NCBI GenBank assembly: GCA_024280585.1
Contig: JAJRPW010000202.1
Span: 1-18,785 of the forward strand
Source of the DNA: Alphaproteobacteria bacterium
GTDB lineage: Bacteria > Pseudomonadota > Alphaproteobacteria > Rickettsiales > UBA6187
Reading direction: 5' to 3'
Length of the DNA stretch: 18,785 nucleotides
Shown: one piece after another, positions 1 through 10,000 of the stretch
Layout of the letters: each line of letters opens with the position of its first letter
Position numbering within the stretch: the stretch's first letter is position 1
The notes under the pieces: generated by a model
Seen by the model: the letters and a program-made list of their open reading frames with translations, nothing else
The model's database searches: none
Told to the model about the DNA's origin: nothing
Made by a program: the position numbers and the translations under genes

Positions 1-136
1 ACTTACGCATGACGAGTATTTTTGAATTGTTTTTAGGCAAAAATGTTCTAAAAAACGGAGTGTACACGAAGTACATGAGTACTTTTAGGTTGTTTTTAAC
101 GACAAAACAAACAAAAAGACGACTTCATGCGTAAGT
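1..136. repeat. Palindromic element A (136 bp)
   Basis: ACTTACGCATGA at 1-12 is the exact reverse complement of 125-136, and the inside is an imperfect palindrome that could fold into one long hairpin. The centre holds GTAC-based half sites (GTACACGAAGTAC, 62-74), flanked by CTAAAAAA and CTTTTAGG. The core at 45-89, read on the minus strand, matches the core of the element at 12454-12499. Size and layout also match, so the two look like members of one dispersed non-coding family. The left edge is the window edge, so the element could be longer. No ORF or transposase is present. Confidence 0.75.
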
Positions 137-239
137 CCTACATATATAAGCCGAAGATTAACGCCCTGGGCAGTATTGTAACTATTAGTTGCTAATATAA
201 AGTATTTTGTTATTGTGAGTTTCATGTATTAGTATTTTG

Positions 240-268
240 TTGCATTGCCGTAATATACATGTTACAAT
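240..268 (+). promoter_or_regulatory. Candidate sigma70-type promoter for the first modular pilin gene
   Basis: TTGCAT (240-245) and TACAAT (263-268) are 17 bp apart, which would start transcription about 30 bases before the ATG at 307. An 11-bp direct repeat, AGTATTTTGTT, occurs at 201-211 and 231-241. The second copy touches the -35 box, so a regulator site is conceivable. This is a pattern match only. Confidence 0.4.
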
Positions 269-306
269 TTTAGATCAACTGAGTAATTTAGTACAAGGGG
301 AACTGG

Positions 307-3300
307 ATGAGTAAGTTAAGGAAAATGTTTAAGGGCGCAAAAGGCTTTTCCATGGTAGAAATGGCCGTTGTTATAGCGTCTGTCGCTGCAATTGTGGTGG
401 TTGCCTCAAGTGGCGTATCTCTTGTAAAAAAAGCCCGTCTGGGCGATATTCTAAAAGATATTAGTGCCTTTTATGAGGCTATCGAGCAATTTGATGAGCA
501 ATATGGCGCTCTGCCCGGTGATACAGCGGATGTGTCGGCTTTTTCTGGTGCTGTAGCGGGTAATGGTGACGGATCAATAAACACCGCAACAGAATCACTG
601 GAATTTTGGAAACATCTGGCAAAAGCAGGTCTTATTGAAGGTCAATATAATGGCACAAGTACTTATGTACCGGGTATTGGCGTACCAAAAAGCTCCGTCA
701 AGAGCGGTGGATATAACGCCATTGATCCAACAACTTTAACTAACGTACCGAGCCAGGCGATTGTTGTAGAGCTGGCTGGATTTTCTGCAAGTGCTAATAA
801 TCTGGCTATTTTACATCCGGAGGACGCTAAGGCCATTGATGAAAAAGCCGATGATGGTGATCCGGACACTGGCATAATAAGAGCGTCAGGCAGTGGTTCC
901 GGCGGAAATTGTGTAGCCAGCGGTGCTTATAATCTAACTAACGATACTATCAGCTGTCGTTTGCAATTCATTCTGGGGTCACATTCTGGCATAGGTGACG
1001 CCGCAGCAATTACCGGAACATGTAATATTTTAGGCCTGTCGAGAGAAGCAATCACAACTTCTAATGCCACAACTGACTTGCCAAGAAAATGCCCGCCAAG
1101 TTTTGCAGGTCAAGTGATTGAAACATGTAGGGTTAATGCATCGAATATCGGAACCTGGGCTATCACCAGCAAAAACTGCAAACCTGTAGCGTGTGCAGGC
1201 AACGCTAACCGTGGTGATATCAGAACCATTTCCTGTATTAATAATGAAACTGGCAGTGGTTTAGTACAAAAATGCGAAGGCCAGGGATTATGGGAAAAAG
1301 CCTCTGAAAATTGTGTGCCTGACATCATATCCTCATGTACCATCGGCGATACCAGAACAAAAGCCTGTGGTTATGGGCAAACCGGTTCTGTTTCACAAAG
1401 CTGTCCGGCTGGAACCTGGGTAAGCGGTACTGACACTTGCGCTGATATAACTTGTGGCGCAACAGCATTAGGAGCGACAAGAGCTTATGCTAGCGGCTGT
1501 ACCGATGCTGATTATTACGGAACTGCAACAGAAACATGTACTATAGACGACTGGAAAATTACTTCTAACAGCTGTTTGCCCGATTATGCAGGGGCATGTA
1601 CGTCAGGAGTTACTGCCGATAAAGATATTGGCTGTCCTTCCGGTGAAACAGGTGTACACACACTAACTTGCAAAGATTATGGTGACAACGATTACTGGAC
1701 AACTTTAACCGACACTTGTGCTCAAGTCACTTGCGGTAATGAGCAGGTTGGTGAAATCAGAACCGCCAAAGGCGAATCATGCCCAGGTGGTGGGTCCGGC
1801 TTGGTTATGGAAATATGCCATAGTGATGGATCGTGGAAAAAAATCTATAAAAACTGTACCTCAGGTGCCGGGTGTTCGGGTATAAACAATAAAGACGGTT
1901 TTGCAAATTGGCCGAACTCAGCTGTAAGCACTAATGGTGTTTCTGCGGGCAGCTGTCAGGCTAACTATAAAATGAACGGATCCTTGCCGACAAGAAATTG
2001 TAACTCAAGTGGTGTGTGGCAAACAGTTTCCACTCCTTGTATAGCTTTGACTTGTGCAACAAGCTCTAACACTGCCGGGGCAACCTGGCCTGCATCTAAT
2101 GCCGGAACTTCAGATGTTATCGGTTTTTGTAATGGCGCTAACTCACAAGGCTATTTAACAGCGGACTGTACAGACGTTTCGAGCGTAGGTACATTATCCG
2201 GATTTGCCGGACAATGCAGCAAAACCAGCCTGCCGGTAACAAAGTATTTAAGTCTATGGCTTGATTCTAACGATTACTCATCTGTATATGAAGATTCAAC
2301 CTGCCAGGATTTGGCGGAAGCGGGCGATAATGTCCAATGCTGGAAGGATAAATCGGGCAATGGACTGGATGTAACGCAAGGTACAGAAGCTAACGGACCA
2401 ACTTATACCAAAACCGGATCGCCAAAAACCGGCAGATATATTCTGGATTTTGATGGAACTAATGATGCTTTATCCAGAGCAAGTGTACTTGGTTCATCGC
2501 TGGCTGGCGCGAATAATTTTACATCTTTTATGGTAACCTATCAGGACGTAGCTCAAGCTTCATCAATATATTATTGGGGGAGCACTAGCACCAACAGAAT
2601 TAATACGCATGCAGTATGGGGATCATCAATATTTTATTTTGATTTTGGTAATATAAGCTCAGGAGGCCGGATTAGTTTTACACCGAATAATCATCTTAAA
2701 AAATGGAATATTACTGCGAATTTAAAGACCCCCACCACTGGTACTACATATATGAATGGCGTACAAAGAAACACAGGAACCTTAAATGATGCGTTAGATA
2801 CGTCAGCTTCAGAGACTTTATCCATAGGATTCTATAATGATACATCCAAATATTACAACGGTAAAATAGCTGAAGTAATATTGTATAAGGATGATCTAAC
2901 CACCGCCAATCGTTTGAAAGTTGGTGAATATCTAGCTGATAAATGGGATATATCGTATTTGCCGGTTTCAACCCAGCCATCTTTATGGCTCGATGCAGAT
3001 GATGCAGACACTTTATATACCGCAAGCGGCTGTACCGGCGCGGCAGCGGCAACAAACACTATCGGCTGCTGGCATGATAAGTCGGGTAATGGTAAGAACG
3101 CTACTCAAGGATCTACTACAAAAGAGCCGACCTACAGTGCAGCAAGGGCTATAAACGGCAGAAATGTAATAGACTTCGACGGTACTGATAATACTATCAT
3201 TACCTCATCAATAGATTTCTCTGGGACTGATGCACTAACCATGTTCCATCTAATGGAAAATGATACGACAAGCCTTAGCAACAATACGTTTACAGTAATC

Positions 3301-6300
3301 ACGGAACTATCGGCAAATGCCAATAGCTATACAACAACCTTCTATAATATCATTTACAGATGTGATGGATGCTCAGGCGGCAATGGTTATAATGGATTTG
3401 TTGTAGACACAAAAGGTAATGTCGGTAGCAACGGTGCAGGTCACAATGTATTCTTTACCGATCCCATGGTATATACTGTTGCTCTGGATAAAGGAACGAC
3501 CGACCCCGAAACAAAACAATATAAGAATGGAGCTTTGCTCTCAAGGCAAACCGGCAGCGCTTCAGGTAACAACACAAACAATTTCGGCAACCACGCTCTT
3601 TATATTGGCTCCAGAGGCGGTACGGGTCAATATTATAACGGTGCATTTGGAGAAATAATTATCTACCCTTCCGCCCTATCCACCGCTGATCGTGGTGACG
3701 TAGAAGAATATCTAGGCGATAAATGGGGCATATCCGTCACCCCAGCAACAGCCGATCCGGCTTCAAACCTGAAATTATGGCTCGATGCAGCGGATGCAAG
3801 CACTTTATGGGAGCAATCTAATTGCACTGTAGCTGCAACAAATGGCAATGATGTCGGCTGCTGGCAGGATAAATCAGGCAATGGCAATAATGCTATACAA
3901 AGCACCTCTGCAAGCTATAAGCCTCATCTAAACACGTCTGGTATCAATGGAAAAAGTATCTTAGATTTTGATGGTGCCGATGATGCCTTAATTGCAGCAC
4001 ATAGCGCATCTTTAACTATAAACGCCGACCTAAGCATGCTTACCGTTATAACCAGGCATACTTTAAGATACCATTCAATTATTGCTAAAACTAGTTCAAA
4101 CAAGCCTTCTTCATACGATTTTTGGCTTAATAACTCAGGTAATAACAGAATGGTTTTCCTTCGAGGAAATGGCAGTGGATCATATTCAAGTTGGGCGTCT
4201 ACAGGATTTAATATAAATACACCTGTAATTCTTGCTGTCACCATGGAAGGAACAGCTTCTAAACATTATCTAAATGGTGTAACAAACGGATCATCTACCA
4301 TATCAACAACCATGGGGGACACTGGAAACCCGCTATATATCGGAAACAGAGTAGATGGATATAATGAACTTGATGGCTACATGGCAGAAACCCTCCTATA
4401 TAACGTTGCCCTAACAGACTCAGAGCGCCAAAAAGTCGAAAAATACCTGAGTGATAAATGGGGCATAACAATCGGCGATACCGAATTGCCGTATATGACC
4501 GGCCTGCAACTATGGCTTGATGCATCTGATCCCAATAATGATGGCACAGAAAATGTACATGGCGCATCTGTCGCTACATGGGTCGATAAATCGAGCAATG
4601 ACAATGATGCGGTGCAGGCAACAGCAGCTAATAAACCAACATACACAATCGGTGGAATCAACGGCAGACCGGTGATGACTTTTGATGGAACCACTGATTA
4701 TATGACTATCAGTGATAATGCATCATTAGACCTAGTAAGCAACTTAACCATATTTTCTATAGCTACAACTGATACCACAGCCCCTGCAATCACTAGTAGG
4801 TTTTTCCAGAAAGGTAGCGGTGGTGGCGGATTTGGATTCGGCATAGGAACAACTGGCCGTAAAATCAGGTTTACCACTGCTGGCGTTAAGGATTATGATA
4901 GTAGCGGCGTTTATTGGTCATCTACTGCAACGCCTTACCTTACCTCAATTGTTTTTGATGGCAGCTATGATGTAACTTTTTACCGTGACGGCGTTACCAA
5001 AGGAACTGTAACTCATAATGCGGCAGGAACAACAAATAGCCTCGCATTATATATAGGCCAAAACGGTGGCGGCTCGGGCTTCTGGGACGGCAATATGGCT
5101 GAAATTGTGCTTTACAATACAGCCCTGTCCGACGGCAATCGCGGCCTAGTGGAGTCCTATCTATGCGATAAATGGGGTATATCGGCGAATATATATTGCA
5201 CCACTCCTCCTAGCCCTGATTTTGTAAGCACATGGACAACCACAGGCTCTAGTGAAACAGTTGCACTGCCACTTTATAATGGCGGAACATATAACTTCAC
5301 GGTTGATTGGGGTGATGGCAGCGGAATTGACACTATAACAGCATATAACGATTCTGACCTGCCGCATACATATGCTACGGCTGGCACATATACCGTAACT
5401 ATGGTAGGCACAATAACCGGCTTCCGCTTTAACAATGGTGGTGATAAGACAAAAATTACGACTATAGAAAACTGGGGAACTCTTAATGTTGGAAGCTACC
5501 ACAGTGCCTTTAAAGGCTGTTCTAACTTAACCTCTAATGCAACAGATAGTCTGGATTTAACAGGCACCACTGATCTGCTCAGCATGTTCGAAGGTGCCAC
5601 CAACTTTAATGGTGACCTCAGTGGGTGGGACACCTCTAATGTAACCAGAATGGCGCAAATGTTCTATAACGCAACTGCCTTTAATGGAGATATAACCACT
5701 TGGGATACCTCCAGTATAACCAGTATGGCCCATATGTTCTGGCAAGCCACTGCCTTTAATCAGGATATAGGCAGCTGGGACACTTCAAGCGTAACTACCA
5801 TGAGGGGCATGTTCTATAACGCCGATTCCTTTAATCAGGATATAAGTGATTGGGATGTTTCAAGTGTGTGGGATATGCAGCAAATGTTTGCCAATAACAA
5901 CATCTTTAATCAGGCCATTGGAGCCACAGGCAAATGGGACACCTCTAGCGTAACCAGTATGTCGCAAATGTTTTATAATGCATTTGCCTTTAATAGTGAT
6001 TTGAGCGCCTTTGACACCTCAGCCGTAACTAATATGCAGCAAATGTTCTATCAAACCCCATTTAACCAGAACATTGGCAGTTGGAATGTTGGAAATGTGA
6101 CCAGTATGTTCAATATGTTTATAAACGGGTCGTTTAACCAGGATATTGGCAGTTGGAATGTTGCAAAAGTGACAAATATGACAAATATGTTCTATGGAAC
6201 CTCATTTAATCAGGATATTAGCGGTTGGAATGTTGGAGCGGTGACCAACATGCAATCTCTGTTCCAAGACAATACTGCCTTCAATCAGAATATCGGCAGT

Positions 6301-6978
6301 TGGAATACTGCAAATGTAACCAATATGGTGGCTATGTTCTATAATACCGATAGCTTTAATCAGGACATAAGCAGTTGGGATACCTCAAGTGTGACTAATA
6401 TGAGGGTTATGTTTGCCCTGAATAACGGCTTTAATCAGGCCATCGGAGCCACAGGCAAATGGGACACCTCAGCCGTAACTAATATGCAGCAAATGTTCTA
6501 TGGAGCTACTAGCTTTAATAGTGATTTAAGCGCCTGGAATACCTCAGCCGTAACTACTATGAACAACATGTTCTATTCTGCCCCGTTTAACCAGGATATT
6601 GGCAGTTGGAATGTTGCAAATGTGACTGATATGACTAATATGTTTATAGGCTCAGCATTTAACCAGGATATCAGCAGTTGGAATCCCGCAAAAGTGACAA
6701 ATATGACAAATATGTTCTATAATACCCCGTTTAATCAAAATATAGCCGCATGGAATGTTGGAGCGGTTACCAATATGCAAAATATGTTCCAAAACGCAAC
6801 GAGCCTGTCAACGGCTAACTATAGTGCAATATTAATCGGCTGGGAAGGCCAGACTGTACAAAGTGGAGTAAGCCTAACAAACACTTCCGCTAAATACTCC
6901 GCCGGAGCGGCAACAACTGCCAGAGCAGCATTAATCTCAGACGACAGCTGGACAATAACCGATGGCGGACAGGAATAA
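307..6978 (+). CDS. Giant modular type IV pilin-like adhesin with sushi-like, LamG, PKD-like and BspA/DUF285 repeats
   Basis: A 2223-residue protein. ATG at 307 follows an AAGGGG Shine-Dalgarno sequence. The N-terminus is a class III prepilin leader: basic residues, G13|F14 cleavage site, Glu18 (+5), then a hydrophobic helix to about residue 38. A pilin-like head follows, with LPGD and GNGDGSIN. Residues about 239-637 hold eight Cys-rich modules of C..G..R..C..G..G...C...G.W...C form, resembling CCP/sushi domains. Four LamG/concanavalin-like domains (about 642-885, 892-1145, 1155-1390, 1400-1632) each run from a (S/K/Q)LWLD..D motif to (D/G)DKW(G/D)I. A PKD-like domain (about 1637-1708, WGDGS...HTYATAGTYTV) and 17 DUF285/BspA-like units (about 1740-2165) complete it. 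There is no C-terminal anchor or sorting signal. Inference: the N-terminal helix inserts into a pilus or pseudopilus, presenting a lectin-like adhesin outside the cell. The next gene is a shorter paralogue 58 bases downstream with no terminator between, so co-transcription is likely. The ligand is unknown. Confidence 0.85.
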   Translation: MSKLRKMFKGAKGFSMVEMAVVIASVAAIVVVASSGVSLVKKARLGDILKDISAFYEAIEQFDEQYGALPGDTADVSAFSGAVAGNGDGSINTATESLEFWKHLAKAGLIEGQYNGTSTYVPGIGVPKSSVKSGGYNAIDPTTLTNVPSQAIVVELAGFSASANNLAILHPEDAKAIDEKADDGDPDTGIIRASGSGSGGNCVASGAYNLTNDTISCRLQFILGSHSGIGDAAAITGTCNILGLSREAITTSNATTDLPRKCPPSFAGQVIETCRVNASNIGTWAITSKNCKPVACAGNANRGDIRTISCINNETGSGLVQKCEGQGLWEKASENCVPDIISSCTIGDTRTKACGYGQTGSVSQSCPAGTWVSGTDTCADITCGATALGATRAYASGCTDADYYGTATETCTIDDWKITSNSCLPDYAGACTSGVTADKDIGCPSGETGVHTLTCKDYGDNDYWTTLTDTCAQVTCGNEQVGEIRTAKGESCPGGGSGLVMEICHSDGSWKKIYKNCTSGAGCSGINNKDGFANWPNSAVSTNGVSAGSCQANYKMNGSLPTRNCNSSGVWQTVSTPCIALTCATSSNTAGATWPASNAGTSDVIGFCNGANSQGYLTADCTDVSSVGTLSGFAGQCSKTSLPVTKYLSLWLDSNDYSSVYEDSTCQDLAEAGDNVQCWKDKSGNGLDVTQGTEANGPTYTKTGSPKTGRYILDFDGTNDALSRASVLGSSLAGANNFTSFMVTYQDVAQASSIYYWGSTSTNRINTHAVWGSSIFYFDFGNISSGGRISFTPNNHLKKWNITANLKTPTTGTTYMNGVQRNTGTLNDALDTSASETLSIGFYNDTSKYYNGKIAEVILYKDDLTTANRLKVGEYLADKWDISYLPVSTQPSLWLDADDADTLYTASGCTGAAAATNTIGCWHDKSGNGKNATQGSTTKEPTYSAARAINGRNVIDFDGTDNTIITSSIDFSGTDALTMFHLMENDTTSLSNNTFTVITELSANANSYTTTFYNIIYRCDGCSGGNGYNGFVVDTKGNVGSNGAGHNVFFTDPMVYTVALDKGTTDPETKQYKNGALLSRQTGSASGNNTNNFGNHALYIGSRGGTGQYYNGAFGEIIIYPSALSTADRGDVEEYLGDKWGISVTPATADPASNLKLWLDAADASTLWEQSNCTVAATNGNDVGCWQDKSGNGNNAIQSTSASYKPHLNTSGINGKSILDFDGADDALIAAHSASLTINADLSMLTVITRHTLRYHSIIAKTSSNKPSSYDFWLNNSGNNRMVFLRGNGSGSYSSWASTGFNINTPVILAVTMEGTASKHYLNGVTNGSSTISTTMGDTGNPLYIGNRVDGYNELDGYMAETLLYNVALTDSERQKVEKYLSDKWGITIGDTELPYMTGLQLWLDASDPNNDGTENVHGASVATWVDKSSNDNDAVQATAANKPTYTIGGINGRPVMTFDGTTDYMTISDNASLDLVSNLTIFSIATTDTTAPAITSRFFQKGSGGGGFGFGIGTTGRKIRFTTAGVKDYDSSGVYWSSTATPYLTSIVFDGSYDVTFYRDGVTKGTVTHNAAGTTNSLALYIGQNGGGSGFWDGNMAEIVLYNTALSDGNRGLVESYLCDKWGISANIYCTTPPSPDFVSTWTTTGSSETVALPLYNGGTYNFTVDWGDGSGIDTITAYNDSDLPHTYATAGTYTVTMVGTITGFRFNNGGDKTKITTIENWGTLNVGSYHSAFKGCSNLTSNATDSLDLTGTTDLLSMFEGATNFNGDLSGWDTSNVTRMAQMFYNATAFNGDITTWDTSSITSMAHMFWQATAFNQDIGSWDTSSVTTMRGMFYNADSFNQDISDWDVSSVWDMQQMFANNNIFNQAIGATGKWDTSSVTSMSQMFYNAFAFNSDLSAFDTSAVTNMQQMFYQTPFNQNIGSWNVGNVTSMFNMFINGSFNQDIGSWNVAKVTNMTNMFYGTSFNQDISGWNVGAVTNMQSLFQDNTAFNQNIGSWNTANVTNMVAMFYNTDSFNQDISSWDTSSVTNMRVMFALNNGFNQAIGATGKWDTSAVTNMQQMFYGATSFNSDLSAWNTSAVTTMNNMFYSAPFNQDIGSWNVANVTDMTNMFIGSAFNQDISSWNPAKVTNMTNMFYNTPFNQNIAAWNVGAVTNMQNMFQNATSLSTANYSAILIGWEGQTVQSGVSLTNTSAKYSAGAATTARAALISDDSWTITDGGQE
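5755..6804 (+). repeat. 525-bp tandem segmental duplication inside the DUF285 region
   Basis: The segment 5755-6279 is followed directly by a diverged copy at 6280-6804. The anchors are FNQAIGATGKWDTS, encoded from 5905 and again from 6430, and similar unit order on both sides. The offset is exactly 525 bases (175 codons), about seven repeat units, so the frame is kept. Within each copy the basic unit is about 22-27 codons (FNQDIxxWDTSxVTxMxxMF). Confidence 0.8.
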
Positions 6979-7020
6979 ATAGGTGATAAAGAATGCAAAA
7001 TATAAACTTTGACATTACAT

Positions 7021-7027
7021 AAAAGGA
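7021..7027 (+). promoter_or_regulatory. Ribosome binding site that fixes the TTG start of the second pilin-like gene
   Basis: AAAAGGA lies 9 bases before TTG at 7037. A TAA codon at 7034-7036 directly precedes that TTG in frame, so no upstream start is possible. The next in-frame ATG (7082) falls inside the pilin helix and would remove the leader. Confidence 0.6.
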
Positions 7028-7036
7028 TAGACCTAA

Positions 7037-10000
7037 TTGAAAGCGCACATTAAGAAACAAAGAGGTTTCAGTTTAATCGAAATGGCTATTGTCATAGCTT
7101 CTCTCGCGGCCATAGTTACCGTCACAACGCAAGGAATTGCAATCTTACATAAATCAAAGCTCGGCGACATTGTATCGGACATTAATGGCTTTGCTGATAA
7201 AATGATCGAATTTGATGAGCTTTATGACGGGCTTCCTGGTGATATCGCAGAAACATCAGCTATCACAAGTGCGTCTGGAATTGGCGGTAACGGCAATGGC
7301 GCAATTGATACTGACGTTGAAGCACTGCGCTTTTGGCAACATTTATCATATGCAGGCCTAATTGACGGTTCTTATGACGGCACCAGCGGGTTTAAACCAG
7401 GTGAAGGAGTTCCAAAAGGTTCCATAGCCACCAGCGGTTATAAGATAGTTAATTTATCAGGCCCATCACTACCATCAGTTTTATCGAATATTGGTAAATC
7501 ATCGGTAGTTTTCGAGTTTTCCGGATTTGATTCAGGCTCGGATGAACGTCCTATTATAAGTGCAGAAGATGCAAAATCCATTGATGAGCGCATAGATGAC
7601 GGCCAGGCTGACACAGGCATAATAAGAGTAGCAGGCGCTGACTGCTCCACCGCTAATGTATATAACCTGCAAAATAAATCCCTCACCTGCCGCTTGTTTT
7701 TTATAATATCATCGTCAACGGTAGCACAAAACCCCATCACTGGTATCTGCAACAAAGCAGGCTTAACAAGGGAAACTCCGGATAGCTCTAAAAGATGTCC
7801 CGTTGGTTATGAAGGCCGTGTAATGGAAATTTGTAAAATAAACTCATTTGATGTGGGTAGCTGGCAGCAATCAGGCCATTATTGCGCTCCTATTGAATGT
7901 TCCGGCGGCAAGAAAGCAGGACAATCCAGAACCTTGTCTTGCATTAATAATCAGATTGGCTCGGGTACAATACAAGAATGTTCGACAGAAGGCATATGGG
8001 TTACCAAATCCGAGGATTGTGTGGTAGATACCAGCGCAGGCTGTACAAATGGCGACAAAAGAGGGCAGGCATGCAATATAGGTTACACGGGGAATATTAG
8101 CCAGACTTGTGTATCAGGTGCATGGCAAACCGATGTCGCAGGTGATAATTGTGTGGCAATTAAATGCAGCGCAGATGCTCTTGGAACAGCGCAAAATGGC
8201 GCTGTTTGCGGTGCTAATTATGCTGGCACAACTCTGGATGTTTGTATGATTGATGGAACTTTTGAGGTAAAAACCAACCAATGTTCACCGCAATATAGTG
8301 GCGTTTGTACGGCGGGCAATACAAGATCTATAAATTGCCCTCCGGGTGAAGTTGGAGATAATATACAAATATGTATAGAAAATTCTGCACCAAATCCAAA
8401 TTATTGGACTACTCAAACGGATACTTGTAAGCCAAAAACTTGCAGCAGCCAGCCGATTGGCAGTTATAGAGTAGCTAAAGGTGAGTCCTGCCCTAATAAT
8501 TCCGAAGGAGTGGTAATGCAGGTTTGTAAAACAACAGGCTGGGTAAATATCAACAGCAATTGTGCCCAGGCTAATATATGCAAAGGCTCTGGCAATCTGG
8601 ATGGTTTTGCCAGATGGGCTGATGCTGATTCAAATGATGTGGGTTTATCTGCTACTGTCTGCACAGCTGGCTATGCACCGTTTGATGGTTCTACATTACC
8701 AACCAGGGATTGTGATGGCTCCGGCAATTGGACTGCTGTAACTAACGCATGTATCAAAAAACAATGTGTAAATGATAATGCGGCAGGGGCAATCTGGCCA
8801 ACTATTGATTCCGGAACTACCGGCGCATTGGGATTATGTCCGGGAGCTGCTAAAGAAGGGCAAGTAATAAGAGATTGTGACAATAATGGCGACTGGACGA
8901 CTCCGGCTGGAGCATGTGATAATACAAGCATTCCGATAAAAACCAATCTTTCTTTATGGCTTGATGGTAACGACACCAACACCATATTCCAGGATACTAA
9001 CTGTACATCCATGGTCAGCAATCTTACTTCTGCCGGAGGAACCATTGGCTGCTGGCGAGATAAATCGGGTAATAATAATCATGCTAAGCAAACTTCTTCG
9101 GCAAACAGGCCTGTCTTAAATACAAATGCAATAAGCAACAGAACGGCTCTTAATTTTGACGGTAGTAATCACTATATGACTGTGGCTAATGATGCCAGCT
9201 TTGATGTTAATACTGATATGACCTATTTTACTGTTTTCAGTACGGATCAATCGAGTGCATCGCAGGGTGTTTTGACTAAATTTGCCAATGGTACTCATAG
9301 CCAATACGGACTAGTTACCAACAGCGCCAACTCTATTTATATTCCATATGAAGTATCAAATAATGATGGGGCCGTACTTGCCGGTTCTACCTACTCGACA
9401 GCAACATCTTATATCACCAGCTCAACAATAACTTCCGGTGCGACACCGACAGTATCACTGCATGTAAATGGTGCATTATCAAACTCCGCAGACTTAGCTG
9501 TAACTACAAATACTGGCCAGGATATATATATTGGCGCGTGGGGTGGAACTTATTCCGCCGGTTCTAAACTAGACGGAAATATAGCCGAGCTAATATTCTA
9601 CAAAAAAGAGTTGAGTCTTGCTGACAGATGCCTGGTTGAAGCATATCTCTCAGATAAATGGGGCATAGCTATAAGCACTTCAAATTGTTCTGCGGCATCA
9701 ACTCTACCATTTACTACGGGCTTGCAATTATGGCTGGATAGCGATGATGCTTCAACATTATTTACCGATTCAGGATGTTCAGCCAGTGCATCAGCGGGTA
9801 ATACGGTTGGTTGTTGGCAGGATAAGTCGGGTAATGGCAAGCATGCTATTCAGGCAAGCTCTGCAAAAGAACCAACCTATAGCTCAGCAAGGGCGATTAA
9901 CGGTAAGAATGTGATGGACTTTGATGGATCCAGCGGCTCTATGAATACAGTAAGCACAATTGATCTTTCCGCAACTGATGGGGTCACTATGATATATTTA

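Noticed and set aside
2230..5200. Repeated segments in the first large gene as mobile element or CRISPR-like DNA repeats
   Set aside because: The similarity is at protein level (LamG domains) with large spacing and divergent DNA; no short regular repeat-spacer pattern exists.
2744..5745. Several minus-strand open frames of 60-113 codons opposite the first large gene
   Set aside because: They lie entirely over a continuous, repeat-patterned plus-strand gene, resemble no known family, and occur where repeated LamG/DUF285 coding yields open antisense frames.
7009..7037. TTGACA at 7009-7014 as a separate promoter for the second pilin-like gene
   Set aside because: The -10 position would be CCTAAT overlapping the TTG start, so transcription would begin inside the coding sequence.
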